From: Streptomyces sp. CB01635
GTDB lineage: Bacteria > Actinomycetota > Actinomycetes > Streptomycetales > Streptomycetaceae
DNA: 64,000 bases
Assembly (NCBI RefSeq): GCF_002803065.1
Contig: NZ_NNBL01000001.1
Location: 776,724 to 840,723, forward strand
Direction: 5' to 3'
Under the pieces are notes generated by a model. It had not been told where the DNA came from. It was given only the letters and a program-made list of their open reading frames with translations, and did not search any database. Position numbers and translations under genes: made by a program. Position 1 is the first letter of the stretch. Each line of letters starts with the position of its first letter. This document shows, in pieces, positions 23,893 through 33,084 of the stretch.

Positions 23893-25236
23893 TCAGCGGT
23901 CGAGCTCCTTGTGCGCGCTCTCCGGCAGTCGCAGGTACACCACGGACGACACGAGGCAGAGCACGGCGACGTACCAGGGGAAGAGCCCGGCGTGCCCGGT
24001 CTCCTTGAACAGCGTGCCGACATAGGGAGCCGTCCCGCCGAAGACGGCGACGGTGAGCGAGTACGGGAACCCGATGCCCGCCGCGCGCACCCGTGCGGGG
24101 AACACCTCGGCGTTGACCGCGGCCGAGATCGACGTGAAGCCGGTGAGCAGCACCATGCCCGCGCACTGCACCAGGAGCAGCGAGGCGAACGAGCTGCCGA
24201 GCGAGCGCAGCAGCGGCACGCTGAGCAGCGCGAAGCCCAGGCCGAAGAAGAGGAGCAGTGGCTTGCGCCCGAACCGGTCCGAGAGCATTCCGCCGATCGG
24301 CTGGAGCAGGGCGAAGAAGGCCAGCGCGATGGTCCCCGCGACGAGGGCGTCCGCCTTGTCGATGCCCGCGTTCAGCTCCGCGTACGTGGGCAGATAGGAC
24401 GTCCACGTGTAGTAGGCGAGCGTGCCGCCCGCGGTGATGCCGCAGATCAGGAGGGACTCGCGCGGGTGATGGCGCAGCGCGTCGAAGAGGCCCGGCCGCT
24501 CGGCCGCACGCTGCTCGGCGCTGCGTGTCTCGTACGCGCCGCGCCGGATCCAGAAGCCGACCAGGCTGAGGAGCGCTCCGAGGACGAACGGCACGCGCCA
24601 GCCCCAGCCGTCCATCTGCCCGTCGCCGAGCGTGCTCACCAGCGCCGCCGCGACACCGGACGCCGCGAGCTGTCCGGCGGACGTCGACACGTACTGGAAG
24701 GACGAGAACAGTCCGCGCCGCCCCGGGCCCGCCGACTCCACGAGGAAGGTGGTCGAGGCCGCGAACTCGCCCCCGACGGACAGCCCTTGGAGCAGCCGCG
24801 CGAGGACGAGCACCACGGGCGCGAGGACGCCCGCGGCCGCGTACGTCGGGGTGAGTCCGACGAGCAGGCTGCTGCCGCCCATCAGCAGGATGGTCACGGT
24901 CAGCGCGGCCCGGCGGCCGTGCCGGTCGGCGACCGCTCCCATGAGGAGCCCGCCGACCGGCCGCATGAAGAACCCGACGGCGAACACCGCGAACGTGGAG
25001 AGCAGTGGTACGAGGGAGTTCCCCGAGCCCTTGGGGAACACCTGGCCCGCGATGTACGTGGCCAGGAAGGTGTAGGCGTACCAGTCGTACCACTCGACGG
25101 CGTTGCCGACCGAGGCGGCGAGGAGCTGGCGCAGCGGGCGGCGCGGGGGAGCGGTGTTCAGGGCCCCGGCCGCCGAATCCGACGGGTCCGAGGGGCCGGA
25201 CGGGGCCGACGGGGAGGGGGACGTGCGATCTGTCAT
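23893..25236 (-). CDS. MFS transporter, metabolite:H+ symporter (MHS) type
   Basis: This 447-aa protein has 12 predicted membrane spans. It begins with a disordered Ser/Pro-rich tail, then LLAASVGNAVEWYDWYAYTF, a signature of MHS-family symporters (ShiA/KgtP/ProP-like). The MFS loop motif ADRHGRR occurs between helices 2 and 3 and DRFGRKP in the second half. These carriers import organic acids, betaines or shikimate with protons; the substrate cannot be read here. The ATG at 25236 (MTDRTSPSP) was preferred over an in-frame start 12 codons earlier. The propeller lactonase downstream could supply or process the transported compound, but this is a guess. Confidence 0.88.
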   Translation of the reverse strand: MTDRTSPSPSAPSGPSDPSDSAAGALNTAPPRRPLRQLLAASVGNAVEWYDWYAYTFLATYIAGQVFPKGSGNSLVPLLSTFAVFAVGFFMRPVGGLLMGAVADRHGRRAALTVTILLMGGSSLLVGLTPTYAAAGVLAPVVLVLARLLQGLSVGGEFAASTTFLVESAGPGRRGLFSSFQYVSTSAGQLAASGVAAALVSTLGDGQMDGWGWRVPFVLGALLSLVGFWIRRGAYETRSAEQRAAERPGLFDALRHHPRESLLICGITAGGTLAYYTWTSYLPTYAELNAGIDKADALVAGTIALAFFALLQPIGGMLSDRFGRKPLLLFFGLGFALLSVPLLRSLGSSFASLLLVQCAGMVLLTGFTSISAAVNAEVFPARVRAAGIGFPYSLTVAVFGGTAPYVGTLFKETGHAGLFPWYVAVLCLVSSVVYLRLPESAHKELDR

Positions 25237-25299
25237 GATCGCGACCATCCCCCGAACCCCGCCGTCCCACACCTCAGGTCTTACGGCCCGAGGTCACGG

Positions 25300-26139
25300 T
25301 CAGCCCTTGCGGTACGAGATCACCGTCGTCGTCACCAGACACGGCGAGGGCGGCACCATCTCCACCCGCAGCGTGCCGCTCGCGGTGTCGTAGTCGACGC
25401 CCTCGGCCTCGAAGGTGCCCGAACAGATGCTGCGTTGGGGGATCGCGAACGCGGCCGTGACGTGTCCGGTGACCGGCGAGCCGTCCAGGGGGCGGTCCAG
25501 GGCGACCTCCAGGACCTCCTTCGTCGAGCCGTCGGACGAGCACGCCAGATGTGTGGCGTCGGTGAAGTCGCAGCCCTGGATGTTGTCGACCGGCTTGTCG
25601 AGAGTGATCTGCCCGGCCTGCGGGAGATTCGCGCCGGGCGCGGGCGCCGACGGGTTGAGCACGGGCGCCGGGAAGACCTGGAGCCGGTTCATGGTGCCCC
25701 ACTCGCCGGCCACCAGCCACTGCCCGTCGGGCGACACGGACGCGAACGAGTTGTTGAGCAACTCACCTTGATCCAAGGCGTGTTCGTACGTGGTGCGCTT
25801 CCCGTCGGGGGCCGTCACCGCGAACATCTTCTTCGTCGTGGCGTCGCCGCCCTGGTACGCGTCGAACGTGTAGCCCTGCGCCACATCCGGGTCGCCTATG
25901 TGCGACCAGCCCGCCGTGCGCAGATCGAGCGGTACGGAAGCGAGGCCCCGGTACACCAGGGAGCCGTCGGCGTGGCTCGCCAGGCCCTGGCTGCCGGTGA
26001 GTGAACTCACCCGCGCGGTGCCGGTCTCGGTCCAGGTGGGCGCGGCCACCGCCGTGCCCGCGCCGAGCGCGAGGGCGCCCAGGGTCGCGGCCAGAGTGAG
26101 GAGTTGGCGTCTTGTCCGTCGTTGCGTGGGGGGTTTCAT
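25300..26139 (-). CDS. Secreted protein of unknown function
   Basis: This 279-aa protein has a clear export signal: MKPPTQRRTRRQ, a hydrophobic LLTLAATLGALALGAG, then a probable cleavage at AVAAP (about residue 33). The mature part has blade-like patterns (GLASHADGSLVYRG, FASVSPDGQWLVAGEWG) that suggest a beta-propeller fold. Four cysteines (GCDFTDATHLACSS, ICSGTF, SPCLVTT) could form two disulfides outside the cell. No catalytic motif is evident. It is divergent from the GH4 gene, with only 57 bp between the start codons. The ATG at 26139 is the natural start; the open frame upstream overlaps the GH4 gene. Confidence 0.75.
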   Translation of the reverse strand: MKPPTQRRTRRQLLTLAATLGALALGAGTAVAAPTWTETGTARVSSLTGSQGLASHADGSLVYRGLASVPLDLRTAGWSHIGDPDVAQGYTFDAYQGGDATTKKMFAVTAPDGKRTTYEHALDQGELLNNSFASVSPDGQWLVAGEWGTMNRLQVFPAPVLNPSAPAPGANLPQAGQITLDKPVDNIQGCDFTDATHLACSSDGSTKEVLEVALDRPLDGSPVTGHVTAAFAIPQRSICSGTFEAEGVDYDTASGTLRVEMVPPSPCLVTTTVISYRKG

Positions 26140-26184
26140 CGCGGCCTCCGCCGGTCGAAGATCGGGTCGCGGACCAGGCTGCCC

Positions 26185-26190
26185 TACGAT
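26185..26190 (+). promoter_or_regulatory. -10 element of a leaderless GH4 transcript
   Basis: TACGAT ends 6 nt before the ATG of the GH4 gene, which fixes that start and implies a leaderless mRNA. The -35 region is weak. Confidence 0.45.
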
Positions 26191-26196
26191 CGGCGC

Positions 26197-27525
26197 ATGA
26201 GGCTGACGATTCTCGGCGGTGGCGGATTTCGAGTGCCCTTGGTGTACGGAGCGCTGCTCGGCGACCATGCGCCGGGCCGCGTCACCGAGGTCACGCTGCA
26301 CGACACCGACCCGGACCGGCTGCGGGCCGTCACCGGCGTACTGACGGAACAAGCCACCGGCGTCCCCGACGCGCCCGCCGTGCACGCCACCACCGACCTC
26401 GACGAGGCGCTGCGCGGCGCCGACTTCGTGTTCTCCGCGATCCGCGTCGGCGGCCTCGCGGGCCGCGCCGCGGACGAGCGGGTCGCCCTCGCCGAGGGAG
26501 TGCTCGGCCAGGAGACCGTCGGCGCCGGTGGCATCGCGTACGGCCTGCGGACCGTGCCCGTCGCCGTCGACATCGCGCGCCGCGTCCGGCAACTCGCGCC
26601 CGACGCCTGGGTCATCAACTTCACCAACCCGGCGGGCCTGGTCACCGAGGCCATGTCACGGCACCTCGGCGACCGCGTCATCGGCATCTGCGACTCGCCC
26701 GTCGGACTCGGCCGCCGCGTGGCGCGCGTCCTCGGCGCCGACCCGGGCGAGGCCTGGATCGATTACGTCGGCCTCAACCACCTCGGCTGGCTGCGCGGAC
26801 TCGAGGTGAACGGCCGCGACGAGCTCCCGCGCCTGCTCGCCGACGAGAAGCTGCTCGGCTCCTTCGAGGAAGGCCGCCTCTTCGGCACGGACTGGCTCCG
26901 CTCCCTCGGCGCGATCCCCAACGAGTACCTGCACTACTACTACTTCAACCGCGAGACCGTACGCGCCTACCAGGAGGCCGATCGCACCCGCGGCGCGTTC
27001 CTGCTCGACCAGCAGGCCGCCTTCTACGCCGACCCGTCGTACGCCAGTTGGGACCGCACCCGCGCCGAGCGCGAGGCCACGTACATGGCGCACAACCGCG
27101 AGGCGTCCGGCGCGGGCGAGCGGGACGCGGCCGACCTGGAGGAGTCGGGAGGCTACGAGAAGGTGGCGCTCGCCCTGATGCGCGCCATCGCCCGCGACGA
27201 GCGCGCGACGCTGATCCTCAACGTGCGCGGGCGCGGCGCCCTGCCGTCCCTCGACGACGACGCCGTGGTCGAGATCCCCTGCCTCGTCGACGCCAACGGC
27301 GCGCACCCCGTCAGCGTGGCGCCGCTGCCCGGCCACGCCACGGGCCTCGTCTCCTCGGTCAAGGCCGTCGAGCGCGAGGTGCTCGAAGCGGCCGAGGGCG
27401 GCTCGCGCGCCGCCGCCGTCAAGGCCTTCGCCCTGCACCCCCTCGTCGACTCCGTGACCGTGGCCCGCCGCCTCCTGGAGGGATACGCGTCGGCCCACCC
27501 CGGCCTCGCCTACCTGACCCGCTAG
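26197..27525 (+). CDS. Glycoside hydrolase family 4 (6-phospho-beta-glucosidase type)
   Basis: This 442-aa enzyme belongs to the NAD+- and Mn2+-dependent GH4 family, which cleaves glycosides by transient oxidation at C3. The N-terminal Rossmann motif is ILGGGGFRVPLVY. NFTNPAGLVTEAM at about 141-153, Cys165 in GICDSPVG and His195 in GLNHLGW are the cofactor and metal-binding residues expected for the family. Similarity is closest to 6-phospho-beta-glucosidase-like members, but actinomycete relatives may use unphosphorylated substrates. It is transcribed toward the alpha-mannosidase gene and separated from it by a long palindrome, so co-expression would depend on read-through. Start chosen from the leaderless promoter. 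Confidence 0.9.
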   Translation: MRLTILGGGGFRVPLVYGALLGDHAPGRVTEVTLHDTDPDRLRAVTGVLTEQATGVPDAPAVHATTDLDEALRGADFVFSAIRVGGLAGRAADERVALAEGVLGQETVGAGGIAYGLRTVPVAVDIARRVRQLAPDAWVINFTNPAGLVTEAMSRHLGDRVIGICDSPVGLGRRVARVLGADPGEAWIDYVGLNHLGWLRGLEVNGRDELPRLLADEKLLGSFEEGRLFGTDWLRSLGAIPNEYLHYYYFNRETVRAYQEADRTRGAFLLDQQAAFYADPSYASWDRTRAEREATYMAHNREASGAGERDAADLEESGGYEKVALALMRAIARDERATLILNVRGRGALPSLDDDAVVEIPCLVDANGAHPVSVAPLPGHATGLVSSVKAVEREVLEAAEGGSRAAAVKAFALHPLVDSVTVARRLLEGYASAHPGLAYLTR

Positions 27526-27615
27526 GGGGTGTCCGGCGGATCAGGGCCGGGTAGGTCGCGGCGAGGTGCCGTGCCAGGCGTCGCGACCCCGGCCCGTGAT
27601 CCGCCGGACACCCCC
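27525..27615. repeat. 91-bp long imperfect palindrome between GH4 and GH38 (MITE-like or terminator)
   Basis: The outer arms, GGGGGTGTCCGGCGGATCA and its complement, are perfect; pairing continues with a few mismatches (GGGCCGGG, GGTCGCG) to about 35 bp per arm around a 21-nt centre. It begins one base after the GH4 stop and ends 16 bp before the GH38 start. The length and terminal GGGGGTGTCC arms suggest a small mobile palindrome. No clean target duplication is visible, so it could equally be a very strong terminator. Confidence 0.65.
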
Positions 27616-27631
27616 GAGTAGAGGAGCCCGT

Positions 27632-30600
27632 ATGCACGACGAACTCCGCCGCATCGAGCAGCGCGTCGCCCGCGTCCACGACCAGCGCGTCAAGCCGGCC
27701 GTCCACAGCGCCCGGGTCCCGCTCGCCCTCCAGGCCTGGCACGCGCCCGGCGAGCCCGTCCCCTTCGCCGAGGCGAAGTCGGCCGCGTACAAGCCGTTCA
27801 GTGTCGGCACCCCGTGGGGGCCGCCCTGGGGCACCACCTGGTTCACGGCGCACGGAACGGTCCCCGCCGAGTGGGCGGGCCGCCGCGTCGAGGCCGTCTT
27901 CGACCTGGGCTTCGTCAACGACTGGCCAGGCAACCAGGCGGAGGCCCTCGTCCACCTCCCCGACGGCCGCCCCCTCAAGGCCGTCAACCCGCAGAACCAG
28001 TACGTGCCCGTGGCCCGCCCCGCGCAGGGCGGTGAAGAGGTCGACTACCTCATCGAGGCCGCCTCCAACCCGGACATCCTCGCCGACCGCTTCGCCCACC
28101 CCACCCCGCTCGGTGACCCGCGCACGGCGGGCGACCAGCCGCTCTACACCTTCAGGAGCGCCGACCTCGCGATCCTCGACGAGGAAGTCTTCCACCTCTC
28201 GCTCGACCTCCAGGTCCTGCGCGAGCTGATGCTGGAGCTGAGCGAACACGAGCCGCGCCGCCATGAGATCGCGCACACTCTCGAAGCGGCGCTCGACGCC
28301 CTCGACCTCGACGACATCTCCGGCACGGCCGCCGCCGCCCGCGCCGTCCTCGCCCCGGCCCTCGCGAAGCCGGCGCACGCGGGCGCGCACACCCTCTCCT
28401 CCGTCGGCCACGCGCACATCGACTCGGCCTGGCTGTGGCCGATCCGGGAGACCAAGCGCAAGACGTCCCGCACCTTCTCGAACGTGACGGCGCTCGCGGA
28501 CGAGTACGACGAGTTCGTCTTCGCCTGCTCGCAGGCCCAGCAGTACGAGTGGGTCAAGGACAACTACCCGCACGTGTGGGATCGCATCAAGGAGGCCGTC
28601 GCCAAGGGCCAGTGGGCGCCCGTCGGCGGGATGTGGGTCGAGTCCGACGGCAACCTGCCCGGCGGCGAGGCCGTCGCCCGCCAGTTCGTCCACGGCAAGC
28701 GCTTCTTCATCGAGCACTTCGGCGTCGAGACGAAGGGCGTATGGCTGCCCGACTCGTTCGGTTACAACGCCGCCTACCCGCAGCTCGCCCGGCTCGCCGG
28801 AAACGAGTGGTTCCTCACGCAGAAACTGTCCTGGAACCAGACCAACAAGCTGCCCCACCACTCGTTCTGGTGGGAGGGCATCGACGGCACGCGGATCTTC
28901 ACCCACTTCCCGCCGGTCGACACCTACAACGTCGAGTTCTCCGGCAAGGAGATGGCGCACGCCGTCCGCAACTACCAGGACAAGGGGCGAGGCACCCGCT
29001 CGCTCGCGCCCTTCGGGCACGGCGACGGCGGCGGCGGACCCACCCGCGAGATGCTGGAGCGCGCCCGCCGCCTGGCCGACCTGGAGGGCTCCGCGAAGGT
29101 CAGGGTCGAGCACCCGGACGCCTTCTTCGCCGAGGCGAGCAAGGAGATCCCCAAGGACCAGGTGTGGTCGGGCGAGCTCTATCTGGAGCTGCACCGCGCC
29201 ACGTACACCTCGCAGGCCCGCACCAAGCAGGGCAACCGCCGCAGCGAACACCTCCTGCGCGAGGCCGAGTTGTGGGCCACGGCCGCGGCCCTGCGCGCGC
29301 CGGGGTACGCGTACCCGTACGAGAAGCTCGACCGGCTGTGGAAGACGGTGCTCCTGCACCAGTTCCACGACATCCTGCCCGGGTCGTCCATCGCCTGGGT
29401 GCACCGCGAGGCCGAGGCGGAGTACGCGCGCGTGGCGGCCGAACTCGAAGCGATCACGGCGGAGGCGGTCGGTGCGCTGGGGGGTGGCGAGGGTGGGCCG
29501 CACGTGTTCAACACCAGCCCGTACGCCCGTACCGAAGTGATCCGCACCCCGGCCGGGGACCTGGCCCGCACCCACGTGCCCGCCAACGGGTCGGCGCCTC
29601 TGGCCCCCGCCGCCCCCGACCACCCCGTCACCGTCACGGACGGCCGCACGCTCGACAACGGGCTCGTGCGCGTCGTCATCGGCCCCGACGGGACGCTGGC
29701 CTCCGTGTACGACCTGACCGCGGAACGCGAGGTCCTCGCCGGCCCCGGCAACCTGCTCCGCCTCCACAGCGACCTGCCCAACTACTGGGACGCCTGGGAC
29801 ATCGACAAGCACTACAAGAACCACTACCGCGATCTCCTCGACGCCGAGTCCGTGACGGTGACCGAGGAAGGGCCGCTGCGTGCCGCCGTCCGTGTGGAGC
29901 GCGCCTTCGGCAAGGGCTCCCGCATCACGCAGACCGTCACCCTGCGCGCGGGCAGCAAGCGCGTCGACGTCGAGACCGAGATCGACTGGCACGAGACCGA
30001 GAAGATCCTCAAGGCCGCGTTCCCCGTCGACGTCCGCGCCGACCACTCCAGCGCCGAGATCCAGTTCGGCCACGTCAAGCGCCCCACGCACACCAACACC
30101 AGCTGGGAGGCGGCCCGCTTCGAGGTGTACGGCCACCGCTGGGTCCACATCGGCGAACCCGGCTACGGTGTCGCGGTCCTCAACGACTCCACGTACGGCC
30201 ATGACGTCTCGCGCACGACCCGCGACGACGGCGGCACGACCACCACCGTCCGCCTCTCCCTCGTGCGGGCCCCGCGAGTGCCCGACCCGGAGGCCGACCA
30301 GGGCGCGCACCGCTTCACCTACTCCCTGCTGCCCGGCGCGAGTGTCACCGACGCGGTCGCCGAGGGGTACGCGCTCAACCTGCCGCTACGGGTGGCCGGT
30401 TCGGGCGGTGCGCCGGAGCCGGTGGTGTCGGTGGACGGCCACGGTCTGACGGTGGAGGCGGTGAAGCTCGCCGACGACGGCTCGGGCGATGTCGTCGTCC
30501 GGCTCTACGAGTCCCTCGGCGGCCGGGCCGCGGGCACGCTGCGCACGGGCTTCCCGCTCGCCGGCGTCCAGGTCACCGACCTCCTGGAGCGTCCGCTCGC

Positions 30601-30712
30601 GGAGCAGCCGGAAGAGGTGCGGATGCCGGCGAACGGCGGTGACGCGGTGCGGGTGGCGCTGCGGCCCTTCCAGATCGTGACGCTGCGGCTCGCGGTGGGC
30701 GGCCGGGGCTGA
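27632..30712 (+). CDS. Glycoside hydrolase family 38 alpha-mannosidase
   Basis: This 1,026-aa cytosolic enzyme hydrolyses alpha-mannosides by a retaining, Zn2+-dependent mechanism. An N-terminal beta-domain occupies about 1-245. Metal ligands His260 and Asp262+2 lie in GHAHIDSAWLWP (HAHID at 260-264). The nucleophile is Asp374 in LPDSFGYN. Further conserved segments are FWWEGIDGTRIFTHFPP and LLHQFHDILPGSSI, and the large C-terminal beta-sandwich domains reach the end. Length matches bacterial class II mannosidases of about 1,000 residues. There is no signal peptide. The ATG at 27632 has a strong ribosome-binding site (AGAGGAG) lying just outside the palindrome. Together with GH4 it suggests a glycan-degradation locus. 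Confidence 0.93.
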   Translation: MHDELRRIEQRVARVHDQRVKPAVHSARVPLALQAWHAPGEPVPFAEAKSAAYKPFSVGTPWGPPWGTTWFTAHGTVPAEWAGRRVEAVFDLGFVNDWPGNQAEALVHLPDGRPLKAVNPQNQYVPVARPAQGGEEVDYLIEAASNPDILADRFAHPTPLGDPRTAGDQPLYTFRSADLAILDEEVFHLSLDLQVLRELMLELSEHEPRRHEIAHTLEAALDALDLDDISGTAAAARAVLAPALAKPAHAGAHTLSSVGHAHIDSAWLWPIRETKRKTSRTFSNVTALADEYDEFVFACSQAQQYEWVKDNYPHVWDRIKEAVAKGQWAPVGGMWVESDGNLPGGEAVARQFVHGKRFFIEHFGVETKGVWLPDSFGYNAAYPQLARLAGNEWFLTQKLSWNQTNKLPHHSFWWEGIDGTRIFTHFPPVDTYNVEFSGKEMAHAVRNYQDKGRGTRSLAPFGHGDGGGGPTREMLERARRLADLEGSAKVRVEHPDAFFAEASKEIPKDQVWSGELYLELHRATYTSQARTKQGNRRSEHLLREAELWATAAALRAPGYAYPYEKLDRLWKTVLLHQFHDILPGSSIAWVHREAEAEYARVAAELEAITAEAVGALGGGEGGPHVFNTSPYARTEVIRTPAGDLARTHVPANGSAPLAPAAPDHPVTVTDGRTLDNGLVRVVIGPDGTLASVYDLTAEREVLAGPGNLLRLHSDLPNYWDAWDIDKHYKNHYRDLLDAESVTVTEEGPLRAAVRVERAFGKGSRITQTVTLRAGSKRVDVETEIDWHETEKILKAAFPVDVRADHSSAEIQFGHVKRPTHTNTSWEAARFEVYGHRWVHIGEPGYGVAVLNDSTYGHDVSRTTRDDGGTTTTVRLSLVRAPRVPDPEADQGAHRFTYSLLPGASVTDAVAEGYALNLPLRVAGSGGAPEPVVSVDGHGLTVEAVKLADDGSGDVVVRLYESLGGRAAGTLRTGFPLAGVQVTDLLERPLAEQPEEVRMPANGGDAVRVALRPFQIVTLRLAVGGRG

Positions 30713-30789
30713 AGCCGTCAGTGGGGAGGGCCGGTTGGGCCTCCCCACCGATCTCGGCTCCGTGATTGTTTCTGACGCATACGGCGAAT

Positions 30790-30811
30790 TTTCATGCAAG
30801 TGTCATCACCC
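30790..30811 (+). promoter_or_regulatory. Possible PHO box upstream of phospholipase C
   Basis: Two adjoining 11-nt units, TTTCATGCAAG and TGTCATCACCC, resemble the direct repeat units (GTTCAYYYRCC-like) bound by PhoP in Streptomyces. Phospholipase C genes are plausible Pho-regulon members. The first unit is weak, so this is only a candidate. Confidence 0.35.
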
Positions 30812-30884
30812 CTTCCCCTCTGACCGGTCCTCTTGGAACACTCTGTTCGCTTCTGTCCCCACACACCCAAGAGGCCCCACACCC

Positions 30885-32942
30885 ATGCCTGAACTCAACC
30901 GGCGGCGTTTCCTGCAGATAGCGGGCGCGACCGCGGGCTTCACCGCCCTGTCGAACAGCATCGACCGCGCCGCCGCCATTCCGGCCGCCCGCGTCAAGGG
31001 AACCGTCCAGGACATCGAGCACATCGTCGTCCTGATGCAGGAGAACCGGTCCTTCGACCACTACTTCGGCACGATGAAGGGCGTCCGAGGCTTCGGTGAC
31101 CCGCGACCGGTGACGCTCCCCAGCGGCAAGCCCGTGTGGAACCAGGCGAGCGGTGCCAAGGAGGTCCTGCCCTACCACCCCGACGCGGCGGACCTCGGCA
31201 TGCAGTTCATCGCGGGCCTCGACCACGACTGGGCCGGCGGCCACAGCGCGTTCAACAACGGCAAGTACGACAACTGGATCGCGGCCAAGGGCACGGGCAC
31301 GATGGCGTATCTGACGCGCCAGGACATCCCGTTCCACTACGCGCTCGCCGACAAGTTCACGGTGTGCGACGACTACCACTGCTCGTTCATGGGGGCCACC
31401 GACCCCAACCGCTACTACATGCTGTCGGGCCACGTCGGCAACGACGGCACCGGCGGCGGTCCCGTCCTCGGCAACCAGGAGGCCGGCTACGGCTGGACCA
31501 CGTACGCCGAGCGCCTGGAGAAGGCCGGGGTCTCCTGGAAGGTCTACCAGGACATCGGCGACGGCCTCGACGCCGCCGGGAGCTGGGGCTGGATCGACGA
31601 CGCCTACCGTGGCAACTACGGCGACAACTCGCTCCTCTACTTCAACAACTACCGCAACGCAAAGCCGGGCGACCCCCTCTACGACAAGGCCCGCACCGGC
31701 ACGAACGCCAAGGCGGGCGACGGCTACTTCGACGTCCTGAAGGCCGACGTCAAGGCCGGGAAGCTCCCCAAGATCTCCTGGATCGCGGCGCCCGAGGCGT
31801 TCTCCGAACACCCCAACTGGCCCGCGAACTACGGCGCTTGGTACATCTCGCAGGTCCTCGACGCGCTCACGTCCAACCCGGACGTGTGGAGCAGGACGGC
31901 GCTGTTCATCACGTACGACGAGAACGACGGCTACTTCGACCACGTGGTGCCGCCGTACGCCCCCGCCTCCGCGAACCAGGGCCTGTCCACCGCCGACACC
32001 ACCCTCGACTACTTCAAGGGCAACGCGAGCTACTCGGCGGGCCCCTACGGCCTCGGGCAGCGCGTCCCCATGATCGTCGTCTCGCCGTGGTCCACGGGCG
32101 GCTACGTGTGCTCGGAGACGCTCGACCACACCTCGATCCTGCGGTTCATGGAGAAGCGCTTCGGCGTCAAGGAGACCAACATCTCGCCGTGGCGCCGCGC
32201 CGTCTGCGGCGACCTCTCCACCGCCTTCGACTTCTCCCTCACGAACACGACTCCGGCGCAACTGCCCAGCACCGCCGGGTACCTGCCGCCGGACCACGAC
32301 CGGCACAACAGCTACGTGCCGAAGCCGCCGGCCAGCCCCGTGCTGCCCAAGCAGGAGTCGGGCTCCCGGCCCGCGCGCCCGCTGCCGTACGCGCCCTACG
32401 TCGACGGGGTCTCCACGCCGTCGACCGGCAAGTTCCAGCTCACGTTCAGCGGTGGCCCCTCCGCGGGCGCGGCGTTCCAGGTGAGGTCGCTCAACCGGAC
32501 CGACGGCCCCTGGACGTACTCCACCGAGGCCGGCAAGTCGATCTCGGACGCCTGGAACTCCACTTACTCCGCCGGGAAGTACGACCTCACGGTGCACGGC
32601 CCGAACGGATTCCTGCGCGCCTTCAAGGGCACCAACACGGTCGCCGAGCCCGGGCTCACGGCCCGCCACGACGCGAGCACGGGCAACCTCACGCTCACGC
32701 TGACGAACCCCACCGGCGCCGACGTCCACCTCACCGTGACCAACGCCTACGGCGGACAGCCGCAGACGTACACGGTGCGGGCCGGCGCCACTGTCACGCA
32801 GACCGTCGACCTGCGCGCGACCAAGCGCTGGTACGACCTGAAGGTGACCGCCGACAGCGACAGCACGTACCTGCGCCGCCTCGCGGGCCATGTCGAGAAC
32901 GGACAGGCCGGCGTGAGCGACCCCGGGATCCTCACGGTCTGA
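30885..32942 (+). CDS. Phosphocholine-specific phospholipase C, Tat-exported
   Basis: This 685-aa protein starts MPELNRRRFLQIAGATAGF, a twin-arginine signal as in all enzymes of this family. The catalytic part is marked by EHIVVLMQENRSFDHYFGT, DHDWAGGHSAFNNGKYDNW, CDDYHCSFMGATDPNR and ITYDENDGYFDHVVPP. Two C-terminal beta-domains of the DUF756 type (about 500-685) complete it, with PFQLTFSG-like strands. The enzyme cleaves phosphatidylcholine or sphingomyelin outside the cell and frees phosphocholine, giving access to phosphate. The gene appears monocistronic, with a possible PHO box 74-95 bp upstream. The frame is open 50 codons further upstream but without start signals. Confidence 0.93.
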   Translation: MPELNRRRFLQIAGATAGFTALSNSIDRAAAIPAARVKGTVQDIEHIVVLMQENRSFDHYFGTMKGVRGFGDPRPVTLPSGKPVWNQASGAKEVLPYHPDAADLGMQFIAGLDHDWAGGHSAFNNGKYDNWIAAKGTGTMAYLTRQDIPFHYALADKFTVCDDYHCSFMGATDPNRYYMLSGHVGNDGTGGGPVLGNQEAGYGWTTYAERLEKAGVSWKVYQDIGDGLDAAGSWGWIDDAYRGNYGDNSLLYFNNYRNAKPGDPLYDKARTGTNAKAGDGYFDVLKADVKAGKLPKISWIAAPEAFSEHPNWPANYGAWYISQVLDALTSNPDVWSRTALFITYDENDGYFDHVVPPYAPASANQGLSTADTTLDYFKGNASYSAGPYGLGQRVPMIVVSPWSTGGYVCSETLDHTSILRFMEKRFGVKETNISPWRRAVCGDLSTAFDFSLTNTTPAQLPSTAGYLPPDHDRHNSYVPKPPASPVLPKQESGSRPARPLPYAPYVDGVSTPSTGKFQLTFSGGPSAGAAFQVRSLNRTDGPWTYSTEAGKSISDAWNSTYSAGKYDLTVHGPNGFLRAFKGTNTVAEPGLTARHDASTGNLTLTLTNPTGADVHLTVTNAYGGQPQTYTVRAGATVTQTVDLRATKRWYDLKVTADSDSTYLRRLAGHVENGQAGVSDPGILTV

Positions 32943-33084
32943 CCCCGCAGGGGCTTCGATCTCGAGGACCTCGAAGACACGCGAAAACCGCGCCGCCGCC
33001 CGTTCCGTACCGGTTCGGGTGGCGGCGTACGTCACATCTGTCCGGCCTGGATGCCACCACAGGATGGCGCGGTAGTGTGCCCGG

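Noticed and set aside
27566..27631. N-terminal extension of the alpha-mannosidase
   Set aside because: It lies within the 91-bp palindrome; the ATG at 27632 has a strong ribosome-binding site and matches the family start.
27419..30310. 963-codon leftward open frame opposite GH38
   Set aside because: No motif; it is antisense to a gene with complete GH38 catalytic residues.
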